Assembly (NCBI GenBank): GCA_035653615.1
Contig: DASRBN010000005.1
Location: 62,001 to 126,000, forward strand
Length of the DNA: 64,000 nt
Direction of reading: 5' to 3'
DNA from: Ktedonobacteraceae bacterium
GTDB taxonomy: Bacteria > Chloroflexota > Ktedonobacteria > Ktedonobacterales > Ktedonobacteraceae
Below the pieces are notes generated by a model that saw only the letters and a list, made by a program, of their open reading frames with translations, searched no databases and was not told the DNA's origin. Both the position numbers and the translations under genes were made by a program. This document shows positions 53,625 through 62,196 of the stretch, in pieces. Each line of letters begins with the position of its first letter. The first letter of the stretch is position 1.

Positions 53625-54044
53625 ATGCGTGACAGAAATGACTGGAACCGTCAGGTAATTGAAGAATTCCGCGCCAATAAGGGGAAGGTTGGTGGTATAT
53701 GGGAAGGTAGACCCTTGCTTTTGCTCACAACCACCGGCGCAAAGAGCGGCCAGCCCCGTACCAGACCGGTAATGTATATGCGCGACGGCGACCGCCTGTT
53801 TGTCTTCGCCTCCAAAGGCGGCGCGCCAACCAACCCCGACTGGTATCACAACCTGCTCGTTCACCCCGAAGTCACCGTCGAAGTCGACGGTGAGACCTAC
53901 GATGCCATCGCCACTCCTATCACAGGCGAGGAGCGCGACCGCATCTATGCTCAATGGGCGCAAATGTATCCACAGTTCGGCGAATACCAGAAGAAAACAA
54001 CACGTAAGATTCCCGTGATCGCGCTGGATCGCCGCAACGCCTGA
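53625..54044 (+). CDS. Ddn-like nitroreductase family protein (deazaflavin type)
   Basis: A 139-aa split-barrel protein. Its GRPLLLLTTTGAKSGQPRTR segment (about 26-45) and the block NPDWYHNLLVHPEVTVEVDG match the Ddn family, known in actinobacteria to use coenzyme F420 to reduce nitro compounds and quinones. F420 use here is predicted from the family, not proven; no F420 synthesis gene is in the window. AGAGGAG precedes the ATG at 53625; the longer frame from 53574 has no ribosome site. Confidence 0.88.
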   Translation: MRDRNDWNRQVIEEFRANKGKVGGIWEGRPLLLLTTTGAKSGQPRTRPVMYMRDGDRLFVFASKGGAPTNPDWYHNLLVHPEVTVEVDGETYDAIATPITGEERDRIYAQWAQMYPQFGEYQKKTTRKIPVIALDRRNA

Positions 54045-54076
54045 TATTCCGTCAAGCCACAATCGGCGGAAACCGC

Positions 54077-54099
54077 AAGGGCCGCCCTTGTGGTCGCCC
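54077..54099. repeat. Family C repeat
   Basis: AAGGGCCGCCCTTGTGGTCGCCC, an imperfect palindrome between the convergent Ddn-like and MFS genes. Confidence 0.5.
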
Positions 54100-54124
54100 G
54101 CCCCCCGCTCGCTAAGCCCCACGA

Positions 54125-55516
54125 TTACTTGTGCTGTTCGCGCACGAACAGGATACCTACTGCCGCCACGACCAGGAAAAACGTCGCACAGGCGAACACC
54201 AGGCGATACCCAAATTGTAAATTGCCCTGACCCCCGGCAATGTTGATCATCGCGCTGCCAAGCAGCGGAGCGATAATCGCCGGTATGGTCGTCGAGGCGT
54301 TCCATAACCCCAGGTGTTTCCCGGCCTCTTTCAGCGATGGCAACGCGTCAATCGTCAGTGCCCAATCCACACTCGAAAACGCCCCGTAACCCAATCCAAA
54401 CAGTATGCCTATCGGCCACAGCCAGATGCCAAGGTTGCCCGAAGCCACCACGAAGATGAAAGCCGTCGCCGCCATGAACATCGTCGCGATACACACAACC
54501 GGCGCGCGCCTCTTCATTCTATCCGAGAGTACCCCGGACAGAATCCCGCTGACTACGCCGCCGCCCAGCGCCAGCACCGCGATCAACGCGGTCGTCGCCA
54601 CAAAGTTCCCCACGTTTTGCACTCGCGCGAAGTAATACTCCACATAGGTCATGAACAGCGTAATTCCCAGCATTATCGCTGTGCGCGTCAGAAAGACTAC
54701 CGTGAAATTATACTTCTTCCACGGCTCTACCCAGTGATGTATCATCCGCCAGCAGAATCCAAGGAACGTTTTTTCGCTCATAATGGGGGGAACTGTATGC
54801 CGGTAAGGAGTTTCCCGCACGCTCAGTACCGTAATCACGATACCAACCGTCATCAGCGCCGCTGTCACCATATAATAGATACCCGCGTTCTGGCGTACCA
54901 GAAAAGGGTTAAAGGCATGCTGGTTCACCCCACCAAGCAGATAAGCGGCCAGCCCCAGGCTCGCCACGCTTCCCAGAATAGACAATCCCCCTACGTAGCC
55001 CGAGGCCATTCCTCGCTGCTCCTCCGGTACCTGGTCCGGTACAAGGCTTTGATAAGCCGGGTTTATCGTATTCATACCTACATGCAGCAGGGCCAGCCCT
55101 GCCAGAAAGTAGGCCAGCGTACTCCCATTCACCAGCAAGGGCGTACTGGCAATCACCAGCAGCCCACCGGCAATCAGATAAGGACGACGGCGCCCAAACT
55201 TGCCCCCTGTACGGTCGGAGAACGTTCCAATCAGCGGCGGCATCAGCAGCGATATCACCGACGCCGCCATCACCAGCCAGCTCAGCACCGTTGCTTGCTC
55301 AGCACTTCCCACCTGGTTCGATGGAAAAAATAGCAGGATTTGCGTCGGAATGACAATCGGCAGCAGCGCCGAGATTTCAGTATTAAGCGGAAACCATAAT
55401 ATATTCAGTAGCAGTTGTTTCTTATGTGAAAGTCGTGCCACCTTCACATGCTCTTTCACCTCCTGGTCGTTATCTGTATCGTGTTTCTTTATTGATGATG
55501 TCAAACGTTCAGACAT
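54125..55516 (-). CDS. MFS transporter, second of a tandem pair
   Basis: A 463-aa transporter with about twelve hydrophobic helices. The cytosolic loop between helices 2 and 3 reads GTFSDRTGGKFGRRRPYLIA, the DR.G.RRPY form seen in glycoside/cation symporter-like and SLC45-like proteins. The start MSERLTSS at 55516 overlaps the end of the upstream MFS gene by 8 bp; the frame is open further upstream but inside that gene. The substrate is unknown, sugar being a fair guess from the loop type. Sequence similarity to its neighbour is high throughout (YYFARVQNVGNFVATTALIA versus YYFAHVQHVGNFVTTTALVA). Confidence 0.85.
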   Translation of the reverse strand: MSERLTSSIKKHDTDNDQEVKEHVKVARLSHKKQLLLNILWFPLNTEISALLPIVIPTQILLFFPSNQVGSAEQATVLSWLVMAASVISLLMPPLIGTFSDRTGGKFGRRRPYLIAGGLLVIASTPLLVNGSTLAYFLAGLALLHVGMNTINPAYQSLVPDQVPEEQRGMASGYVGGLSILGSVASLGLAAYLLGGVNQHAFNPFLVRQNAGIYYMVTAALMTVGIVITVLSVRETPYRHTVPPIMSEKTFLGFCWRMIHHWVEPWKKYNFTVVFLTRTAIMLGITLFMTYVEYYFARVQNVGNFVATTALIAVLALGGGVVSGILSGVLSDRMKRRAPVVCIATMFMAATAFIFVVASGNLGIWLWPIGILFGLGYGAFSSVDWALTIDALPSLKEAGKHLGLWNASTTIPAIIAPLLGSAMINIAGGQGNLQFGYRLVFACATFFLVVAAVGILFVREQHK

Positions 55517-56969
55517 TTTCAGCCTCATTTTTTTCAGCCTCACTTTGCTGTTCATCCGCATCTTGATCTTGTTCGTTCCCTTTAGGCTTGCGATTCTCAC
55601 GCACAAAAAGAACGCATATTGCAGCGACAATCAGGAATAACGCAGCAATGAAAAAGATTGTGCGATATCCTATGTCCAGCGCGTTGAAATGGTTCGCAAT
55701 CGTGAGAATGATGCCGCCAAACAAAGGGGCCAAAATAGCCGGTATCGTCGCAGAAGCGCTCCACAAGCCCAGGTCTTTCCCCGCTTCCTTTAACGATGGC
55801 AAAGCGTCAATCGATAAGGCCCAGTCCACGCTTGAAAATGCCCCATATCCCAACCCGAAGCATACTCCCAGCGGCCACAGTACTATCTCCAGGCTCCCTA
55901 TCCCATTCGCCGGAAGAAAGACGAACGCCATCGAGGCAAAACTCATAAAGATCGTCGCAACCGACACAATCGGCGCGCGTCGCCTCAGGTGATCCGAAAG
56001 TATCCCAAATACAATGCCGCTCACCACACCTCCACCCAGCGCAAAGACCGCAACCAGGGCCGTCGTTGTCACAAAATTTCCTACATGCTGCACATGCGCG
56101 AAGTAATACTCCACAAAGGTCATAAACATCGCCAGTGCCAGCATAATGGATGCGCGTGTCAAGAACACCACCGTGAAATTGTGCTTGCGCCAGGGGTCGA
56201 TCCAGCTATGCACGAACCATTGCTTAAACTGCTCTCCTTTCGGCTCGCTCGTCCTGGTCGCTGATTTTGGCTTCGCTTGAACAGCCGCCTCAGGCACGCC
56301 AAAGATCGTCACCAGGATACCCACGACCATCAAGCCAATCGTCACAATGAAGAAAATACCTGCATTGTAGCGTATTATATCAGAGTTATGAGTATGTTGA
56401 CTGACTCCACCCAGCAGGTAGGCCGCCAGCCCCAGGCTCACCAGGTTGCCCAGAATAGTTAGCGCCCCCACGAATGCCGACGCCTCTCCTCGCTGCCGTT
56501 CCGGCACCCGATCCGGCACCAGGCTTTGATACGCAGGCATCAACGTATTATTCCCTATATGCAGCAGCGAAAGTCCTACAAGAAACACGATCAGGGTGTT
56601 GTTTATCACCAACAGCGGCAAGCTGGCAATCAGCAGTACTCCACCCGCTACAATATAGGGATGGCGTCGTCCAAACCTGCTCGCCGTGTTATCCGAGAGC
56701 GAACCCACCAGCGGCGGCATCAATAGCGATACAACAGAAGCTATCGTTGTAAGCCACCCCAGAAATGTCCCCTGTATCGCATCACCTACATGCGTAGCGG
56801 GCAAAAAGATCAGAATCACTGTGGGAACCACCACCGGCAGCAATGCAGCGTTCAGTGCATTTACCGGCAACCACAGGATGTTAATGGCCAGTTCTTGCGG
56901 AATTGATACCCGCTTTTTCCCCTTGCCTCTATCTCTTTCTTTATCCCCTCCTCCATCCTTCCTCTCCAT
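55509..56969 (-). CDS. MFS transporter, first of a tandem pair
   Basis: A 486-aa twelve-helix transporter, paralogous to the product of the next gene. It has a charged N-terminal tail (MERKDGGGDKERDRGKGKKR), the loop GSLSDNTASRFGRRHPYIVA, and a charged C-terminal tail rich in Glu and Asn. The two genes overlap, so they are co-translated; two related transporters may form a heteromer or serve related substrates. A site like AGGAAGAGG precedes the ATG. Confidence 0.85.
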   Translation of the reverse strand: MERKDGGGDKERDRGKGKKRVSIPQELAINILWLPVNALNAALLPVVVPTVILIFLPATHVGDAIQGTFLGWLTTIASVVSLLMPPLVGSLSDNTASRFGRRHPYIVAGGVLLIASLPLLVINNTLIVFLVGLSLLHIGNNTLMPAYQSLVPDRVPERQRGEASAFVGALTILGNLVSLGLAAYLLGGVSQHTHNSDIIRYNAGIFFIVTIGLMVVGILVTIFGVPEAAVQAKPKSATRTSEPKGEQFKQWFVHSWIDPWRKHNFTVVFLTRASIMLALAMFMTFVEYYFAHVQHVGNFVTTTALVAVFALGGGVVSGIVFGILSDHLRRRAPIVSVATIFMSFASMAFVFLPANGIGSLEIVLWPLGVCFGLGYGAFSSVDWALSIDALPSLKEAGKDLGLWSASATIPAILAPLFGGIILTIANHFNALDIGYRTIFFIAALFLIVAAICVLFVRENRKPKGNEQDQDADEQQSEAEKNEAENV

Positions 56970-57083
56970 CCTTACCTCTTCCTATCTAGCATCATCTAAT
57001 ATAGCATATCATCCCGTATCTGACACAAACATACCCCACCCCTCTAACAACCGGTCGCCCCGATACTGATAAATGTATAGGCT

Positions 57084-57185
57084 CGTTGTCATTCTGAGTG
57101 AAACGAAGAATCCCGCTCGCCTGACCGCGATTCTTCCCTGTGCGCTCCGCTCAGCGCTTCGACCCTTTCACTCGCAATGACAATT
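57084..57185. repeat. Family B repeat pair
   Basis: GTCATTCTGAGTGAAACGAAG followed by AATCCC is followed by a diverged inverted copy ending CACTCGCAATGACAA. It is part of the 550-bp gap between the MFS pair and the following gene. Confidence 0.7.
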
Positions 57186-57298
57186 CCAGAATTCTTTCTC
57201 ACGTTTATATCACGTAGCGGAACAAAGATTGGTCGAACTCCGGCATGAAGGAAAGTGCTGATTCTATGCTCATACCCGCTCCTGTGCCATGCCCCCTT

Positions 57299-57375
57299 GC
57301 CGTAGGGGCCGATTCATCGCGCCCAGCGCCGATTGATCGGCCCCGCGTCCGTTGCCGGATTATGTTGTCAAACAC
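57299..57375. repeat. Family A repeat with tail
   Basis: CCGTAGGGGCCGATTCATCG, then CGCCGATTGATCGGCCCC, then CGTCCGTTGCCGGATTATGT with TGTCAAAC. This is the fullest copy of the unit and its tail in the window. The remaining sequence from 57376 to 57521 shows no feature. Confidence 0.75.
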
Positions 57376-57521
57376 GATCATCGGCTCTCAGGCTACCCGC
57401 ACTATTTTGTGAAAACTGACTATAAGATTAACGACCGTATCATCCTTGCAGCTTGTTACTATCATAATCCATAGATGATTCCGTATGAGAAGGTTGAAAA
57501 ACTTGTAGATTGCAGACAATA

Positions 57522-58088
57522 TCACTGCTCAGGTGCAGGGGCAATAGACACGTCTGGCTTTTTCCGCACAAACATTGAGCGCCGCAAAAGCAGCACCGGT
57601 ATCAGCCACAGCGGATAAATCAAGTATGGCAAATTAGAGGCCCAATAGGAGATATCATTAGTGACGCTGGGCAAACCGGCAAAGATATCGCCCAGAAAGA
57701 AACCCACAATCGCATAGAAAATCATCGCACCCGTCATCAGCCCCACCGGAATCACCCACGCTCGCCTCATCCACAGACCCAATCCCGTAATAAAATAAAG
57801 CGGCCCTAGCAAAAAGGCATCCTCAACAGCCCCGGCCAGTATCCCCGGGTCCACCTTATAGTAGCTGTTATCCCCGTTCAAAATGTAGTCATACCAGATC
57901 TGCCCCAAAAAATTGCTATCAGGCCCGATAGTCACCTTATGAAGCGCGAAAAGCACATAATAGAACTGGGGAATAGCGGTAATGATTCCCAGCAGTAGCG
58001 AAAAACAAGCCAGAATAGAGAGCCAGAGCGGCCGCCTGGCCCTCGATGTCGTGTCTATATGCGAATTCTGATCGATGCGTGCAGCCAT
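57522..58088 (-). CDS. Hypothetical four-helix membrane protein
   Basis: A 188-aa protein with four hydrophobic segments (about 22-45, 88-106, 111-132 and 150-168). The spacing and the motif YDYILNGDNSYYKVDP faintly recall EXPERA/emopamil-binding domains, but I would not assign that. The ATG at 58088 has GAAAGGA upstream; the frame is open 16 codons further without a site. Confidence 0.7.
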   Translation of the reverse strand: MAARIDQNSHIDTTSRARRPLWLSILACFSLLLGIITAIPQFYYVLFALHKVTIGPDSNFLGQIWYDYILNGDNSYYKVDPGILAGAVEDAFLLGPLYFITGLGLWMRRAWVIPVGLMTGAMIFYAIVGFFLGDIFAGLPSVTNDISYWASNLPYLIYPLWLIPVLLLRRSMFVRKKPDVSIAPAPEQ

Positions 58089-58173
58089 AACCCGATCCTT
58101 TCTCACTGTTATGGGACAATTATATTCCATTATCACTCTGCACTCATCAAATCATCAAGGGCAAACGTTCCCT

Positions 58174-58641
58174 TTAAGAAAGCGGTTTCTTATTTGACTG
58201 GTAGGTTCCCGGCTGCGAGCGGAAACCAATCGCAAGGCGGTTCCAGCCATTGATCGCTACAATCGCCAGCGTCAGATTCACCAGTTCCTCCTCGCTGAAG
58301 TGCTTGCGCACCTCATCATAAACGGCATCGGACGCGTGGCCCTGGCTGATCAGCGTAAGCTCCTCCGTCCACAGCAGCGCAGCACGCTCGCGTTCGCTAT
58401 AAAACGGCGTCTCGCGCCATGCATTCAGCTCATAGAGCCGCTGTTCGCTCTCACCCATCGCGCGAGCATCCTTACTATGCATATCGATGCAGTACGCGCA
58501 CCCATTGATCTGTGAGGCGCGCATCTTGACCAGTTCCAGCAGCAAGGGTTCCAGCCCGCAGTTATCGACATAGTTTTGCAGTCCAGCCATAGCCCTGTAG
58601 CCCTCTGGCGCAACCCTCGCATATTTCAAACGTTCTTCCAT
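58174..58641 (-). CDS. Carboxymuconolactone decarboxylase / AhpD-like protein
   Basis: A 155-aa all-helical protein. The redox motif is C48 and C51 in NGCAYCIDMHSKDA, with H55 as the proton relay, as in AhpD-type alkylhydroperoxidases. LVKMRASQINGC is typical of the core. The FYSERERAALLWTEELTLI and LVNLTLAIVAINGWNRLAIG blocks complete the fold. It probably reduces peroxides, or acts as a small disulfide reductase. GGAAGGAG precedes the ATG. Tandem 10-bp repeats lie just upstream. Confidence 0.9.
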   Translation of the reverse strand: MEERLKYARVAPEGYRAMAGLQNYVDNCGLEPLLLELVKMRASQINGCAYCIDMHSKDARAMGESEQRLYELNAWRETPFYSERERAALLWTEELTLISQGHASDAVYDEVRKHFSEEELVNLTLAIVAINGWNRLAIGFRSQPGTYQSNKKPLS

Positions 58642-58665
58642 CGTATAAAGCTCCTTCCTTTGTAT

Positions 58666-58695
58666 TTAAACATACGTTTACATACACAAACATAC
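58666..58695. promoter_or_regulatory. Three tandem 10-bp repeats upstream of the AhpD-like gene
   Basis: TTAAACATAC, GTTTACATAC and ACAAACATAC lie end to end, all sharing ACATAC. The 10-bp phase puts the same sequence on one face of the helix, which suits cooperative binding of a regulator. They begin about 25 bp upstream of the start codon. Confidence 0.45.
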
Positions 58696-58899
58696 CATAA
58701 TAATGGATTTGTTCACAGAGCCAATTTTCGCTATAATAACCACGCCGTTTAGCAGGAAACAAATCATGCCGAAGCGCGCCGACTCCATCAAGCGACCAGA
58801 AATCAGAATCCTTTCCTTTCCAGCGCCGAAGTGCTATACTGAACCAGAAACACAACCGTAATGTTTCGCCCATTAGCCACTCAAAGCAAGGAGGCCCAC

Positions 58900-59988
58900 A
58901 TGTCTTCATCCGCTTCACCCAACCCCGCCGCACAAACCTCTTCTGTACCCCCTTTATTGCAGGTATATGTGGTACCCGACGCGCAGTACCCAAACGTTAT
59001 CGCCAACGTCATCAACCAGGCCCAGCAGTACGTCTGGCTCGAGATGTATATGCTCACCGACCCCGAAATCATCACCGCCCTTGCCGCCGCCTCTCAGCGC
59101 CGCGCAGCCCAGCCAGCCGGCGCACAGGCTAACATCGACGTCAGAGTAATCCTGGAGTCACAGCCATATGGTCTCCCTCCCTCCCCGGCTCTTATCAATC
59201 CGCTTGCGACCTTCGGCACCCCCAACGTCCAGGTTCGTCCCAGCCCCTCATCGGCTTTCCTACCCTTGAAATGGGCTCCGCAAACCCATTTTTATAACCA
59301 CGCCAAGTTAGCCATAATCGATGATGTCGCCTACGTCATGTCCTCGAACCTCAGCAAGTCAGGAACCGGCAATATCGTGAACTGGGGCACATTTCACGGC
59401 GACCGTGACTACATCGTCATGGATCAGGACCCCCACGACGTTCAGACCCTCAAAACCATCTTCACCGCCGACTGGGCGGGACAAAATTGGAACTCGCAGC
59501 AGCAACCGGCATCTGTTGGGCAACTGCTCCCAACCAACCTGGTCGTCAGCCCCTACAACGCGCACAACGTCCTGCTCAGCCTCATCCAGAGCGCCCAACA
59601 CACCCTGCAAATCGAATGCGAAGAGGTCAGCGATTCAAGCCAGGAGACCGGCCCCTCAGACATTGAACAGGCCCTGCTCAGCCTCGCATCGCGTGTCCCG
59701 GTGCAGCTAATTGTGCCCCAGGACACCGCCGGCAACCTCTCGCCCGCGCTTCTAAAAGTCCTCCAGGTGCGCGTACACGACCCCACCCTCTACATGCACG
59801 CCAAAATGATGCTCATCGACGGCCATACCGCATACATCGGCTCCCAGAATCTCAGCGCCGGTTCCCTCAAACACAACCGCGAATTCGGCGTAATTCTAAC
59901 CGCCCAGCAATACCCCAACGCCCTCACCACCCTCAGCAGCACTTTTGCCACCGATTGGGCGGCATCCCAGCCACCATCTTCCTCCTGA
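58900..59988 (+). CDS. Phospholipase D-like (cardiolipin synthase type) protein
   Basis: A 362-aa protein with two HKD motifs. The first is NHAKLAIIDDVAYVMSSNLS with H134, K136 and D141; the second is YMHAKMMLIDGHTAYIGSQN. Two motifs in one chain form one active site, as in cardiolipin synthases and other phospholipase D enzymes. No membrane helices or signal peptide are visible, unlike typical cardiolipin synthase, so a soluble phosphodiesterase is possible. AAGGAGG precedes the ATG at 58900. Confidence 0.88.
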   Translation: MSSSASPNPAAQTSSVPPLLQVYVVPDAQYPNVIANVINQAQQYVWLEMYMLTDPEIITALAAASQRRAAQPAGAQANIDVRVILESQPYGLPPSPALINPLATFGTPNVQVRPSPSSAFLPLKWAPQTHFYNHAKLAIIDDVAYVMSSNLSKSGTGNIVNWGTFHGDRDYIVMDQDPHDVQTLKTIFTADWAGQNWNSQQQPASVGQLLPTNLVVSPYNAHNVLLSLIQSAQHTLQIECEEVSDSSQETGPSDIEQALLSLASRVPVQLIVPQDTAGNLSPALLKVLQVRVHDPTLYMHAKMMLIDGHTAYIGSQNLSAGSLKHNREFGVILTAQQYPNALTTLSSTFATDWAASQPPSSS

Positions 59989-60109
59989 GCCATGCCGGTA
60001 TATCGGGCATGTAATATCGTGTTCAGTTGAATTTTCTGTGAAGGGATGGAACCTTATTACCCCTTCTACCAAATATGGTCAGCCCATCCACAAACCGGAG
60101 AAAAGCAAT

Positions 60110-60748
60110 ATGACCGCTATCTATCTCGAACTCACCCCCAAAAAAGTCATCGCCTGGTCGCTCGAATGGCCCGGTTGGTGCCGCATTCGCCCGAACGAGA
60201 ATGCCGCCATACAGGCCTTAATCGATACCGAACCGCGCTACCGGCGAATCACGGAACGGGCAGGATTGGAATTTACTCCTGGCGACCTCGTCGTCGTCGA
60301 ACGACTCCAGGGCGATAGCAACACTGCCTGGGGCGTACCTTCCGTTCTCGCCCCTGCCGAAACCAGCCCCATCGACGCCGCCACCGCGCAACGCAACGTC
60401 GCCCTACTGCGCGCCGCCTGGGACATGCTCGAAGAAGTCGTCGCCACCTCGCCTGCCGAACTACGCAAAGGCCCACGCGGCGGTGGTCGCGACCGCGACG
60501 AAGTCCGCCAGCACGTCATCGAAGCCGAGCGCACCTACGCCCGCAAAATCGGCGTGCGCCATAAACCCTTCGCAATGAGCGACAATCTCGCCCTGACAGC
60601 CATGCGTGACGAAATCGCATCGGTACTGAGCCAGCCCTCCACCGGAGAACCTCTCGTTCCTGGCGGATGGAACGCCAGCTATGCTGTACGCCGTATAGCC
60701 TGGCACGTCGTCGACCACATCTGGGAAATAGAAGATCGTAGAGGCTAA
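60110..60748 (+). CDS. DinB-like helical protein
   Basis: A 212-aa protein. The N-terminal part (about 1-80) is unrecognised. The rest has the features of the DinB/YfiT four-helix family: ALLRAAWDMLEEVVATSP, a histidine in VRQHVIEAERTYARKIG, and the C-terminal RIAWHVVDHIWEIEDR with two more histidines. DinB-fold proteins bind a divalent metal through three histidines, and some are thiol-dependent transferases. The activity here is unknown. CGGAG lies before the ATG. Confidence 0.75.
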   Translation: MTAIYLELTPKKVIAWSLEWPGWCRIRPNENAAIQALIDTEPRYRRITERAGLEFTPGDLVVVERLQGDSNTAWGVPSVLAPAETSPIDAATAQRNVALLRAAWDMLEEVVATSPAELRKGPRGGGRDRDEVRQHVIEAERTYARKIGVRHKPFAMSDNLALTAMRDEIASVLSQPSTGEPLVPGGWNASYAVRRIAWHVVDHIWEIEDRRG

Positions 60749-60791
60749 GGGTGATTTTGGATGGGGATATAGGAACCAGAGGAATAAACTC

Positions 60792-62036
60792 ATGACCCAA
60801 CCACTCCAGTGCATAAAGGTAGATGCCTCAACGCTCCAACACTCTATCGAGGTCTTAGGAGCTATTGGTCAACAGCCCGGGGGAGGAATTGTGCGCCCCG
60901 TCTATAGCCCTGCCTGGGTAGAGGCTCGCAGGCAACTCGCAACCCTCATGCGCGCCGCCGGTCTCGATGTACGCGAAGACGCGGTGGGCAATCTTTTCGG
61001 ACGCCTCGCTGGCAGTGATGAGGGCCATACCATTCTCACCGGTTCTCACTTCGACACCGTCCCTCTCGGCGGCAAGTTCGATGGTGCGCTCGGCATCCTG
61101 GCAGGAATTGTTGCCCTACAAGCGCTCTGTGAGCATCTCGGAACACCCCGGCGCTCCCTTGAAGTAGTTGCCTTATGTGAAGAGGAAGGCAGCCGTTTCC
61201 CGGCACATTGTTGGGGGACAAAAGCGATCCTGGGACGCATTGATCCTGTTGAGCTTGAGCAGGTACGCGATACACAAGGCATCACGATTGCCGAAGCCAT
61301 GCAGGCTATCGGTCTGGCTCCTGAGCGATACCGAGAAGCTATCCGCACCGATGTAGCGGCATTCTTGGAATTGCACATTGAGCAGGGTCGCATCCTCTTT
61401 GATGAAGGGATAAATCTTGGCATCGTCACTGCCATTACAGGCTTGCAACACTTCTGGATCACGGTCAAGGGCCGGGCTGACCATGCAGGCACCACGCCGA
61501 TGGATTTGCGACTTGATGCGCTGCAAGGAGCAGCCCATATGGCTCTAGAGATCACGCGCCTCGTCGAACAAGCTGGAAGGCCCGCGGTCGTCACAATAGG
61601 GAAATGGGAGGTCAAACCAGGAGCGGTCAATGTTGTTCCTGGCGAGGTCGGCTTTTCTATTGATCTGCGCCATCCCGAAGAAGAAACCTTGCAACAACTC
61701 TCCGCTGCCATCCAAACGCAATGCGAAGCAATCGCACAAGAACGTCACCTTTCCATCTCCATCGAACTCACCGGCAAGAGCGCACCTCAGAAAATGGACC
61801 CCGGATTGCAAGCGACACTCGTCAAAGCAGCTGAAGCGTGCGGAGCAACCTGGAAATCGCTGCCAAGCGGTGCCGGCCACGATAGTCAGATCATGGCACG
61901 CCACCTGCCGACCGCCATGCTCTTCGTCCCCAGCCTAGAAGGGCGTTCCCACAGCCCCGCCGAATGCACAACCATCGACGATGCAGCTCGTGGAGCGAGT
62001 GTGCTGGCAACCGCGTTGTCTTCATTAGCATACTGA
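60792..62036 (+). CDS. M20 family amidohydrolase (N-carbamoyl-L-amino acid hydrolase / allantoate amidohydrolase)
   Basis: A 414-aa metal-dependent amidase. The metal ligands lie in TGSHFDTVPLGGKFDGALG, ALCEEEGSRFPAHCWGT, LELHIEQGRILFDEG and a late SGAGHDSQIMA. The dimerisation domain contains HFWITVKGRADHAGTTPMDL. This pattern belongs to the HyuC/AllC/UAH group, which cleaves carbamoyl or ureido amide bonds in pyrimidine, hydantoin or allantoin breakdown. The next gene encodes a xanthine-dehydrogenase-like subunit, which supports a purine or related nitrogen-scavenging role, but the two groups of M20 enzymes cannot be told apart by eye. Confidence 0.9.
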   Translation: MTQPLQCIKVDASTLQHSIEVLGAIGQQPGGGIVRPVYSPAWVEARRQLATLMRAAGLDVREDAVGNLFGRLAGSDEGHTILTGSHFDTVPLGGKFDGALGILAGIVALQALCEHLGTPRRSLEVVALCEEEGSRFPAHCWGTKAILGRIDPVELEQVRDTQGITIAEAMQAIGLAPERYREAIRTDVAAFLELHIEQGRILFDEGINLGIVTAITGLQHFWITVKGRADHAGTTPMDLRLDALQGAAHMALEITRLVEQAGRPAVVTIGKWEVKPGAVNVVPGEVGFSIDLRHPEEETLQQLSAAIQTQCEAIAQERHLSISIELTGKSAPQKMDPGLQATLVKAAEACGATWKSLPSGAGHDSQIMARHLPTAMLFVPSLEGRSHSPAECTTIDDAARGASVLATALSSLAY

Positions 62037-62121
62037 AGCATATCCTCTTGCTCCCCCGACCAGATTTCTTCCCAGGAATCAACCACCGTCCCAAACGTCC
62101 CAAATGTCCCAAAACCAACAC

Positions 62122-62150
62122 TTGACATTTATCGGAAAATCAACTAAGTT
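62122..62150 (+). promoter_or_regulatory. Possible promoter before the second molybdenum hydroxylase gene
   Basis: TTGACA at 62122-62127 has a good -35 match. A weak TAAGTT at 62145-62150 follows with a 17-bp spacer. Three near-copies of GTCCCAAA lie just upstream (62090-62112). Confidence 0.4.
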
Positions 62151-62196
62151 TCAAACCATCAACAACCACAGAGCAACTATCCAGGAGGAGGACCGC

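Noticed and set aside
54314-55333. 339-aa forward open frame
   Set aside because: It is antisense to the MFS gene, has a composition dominated by His, Arg and Gln, and has no start signal or homology.
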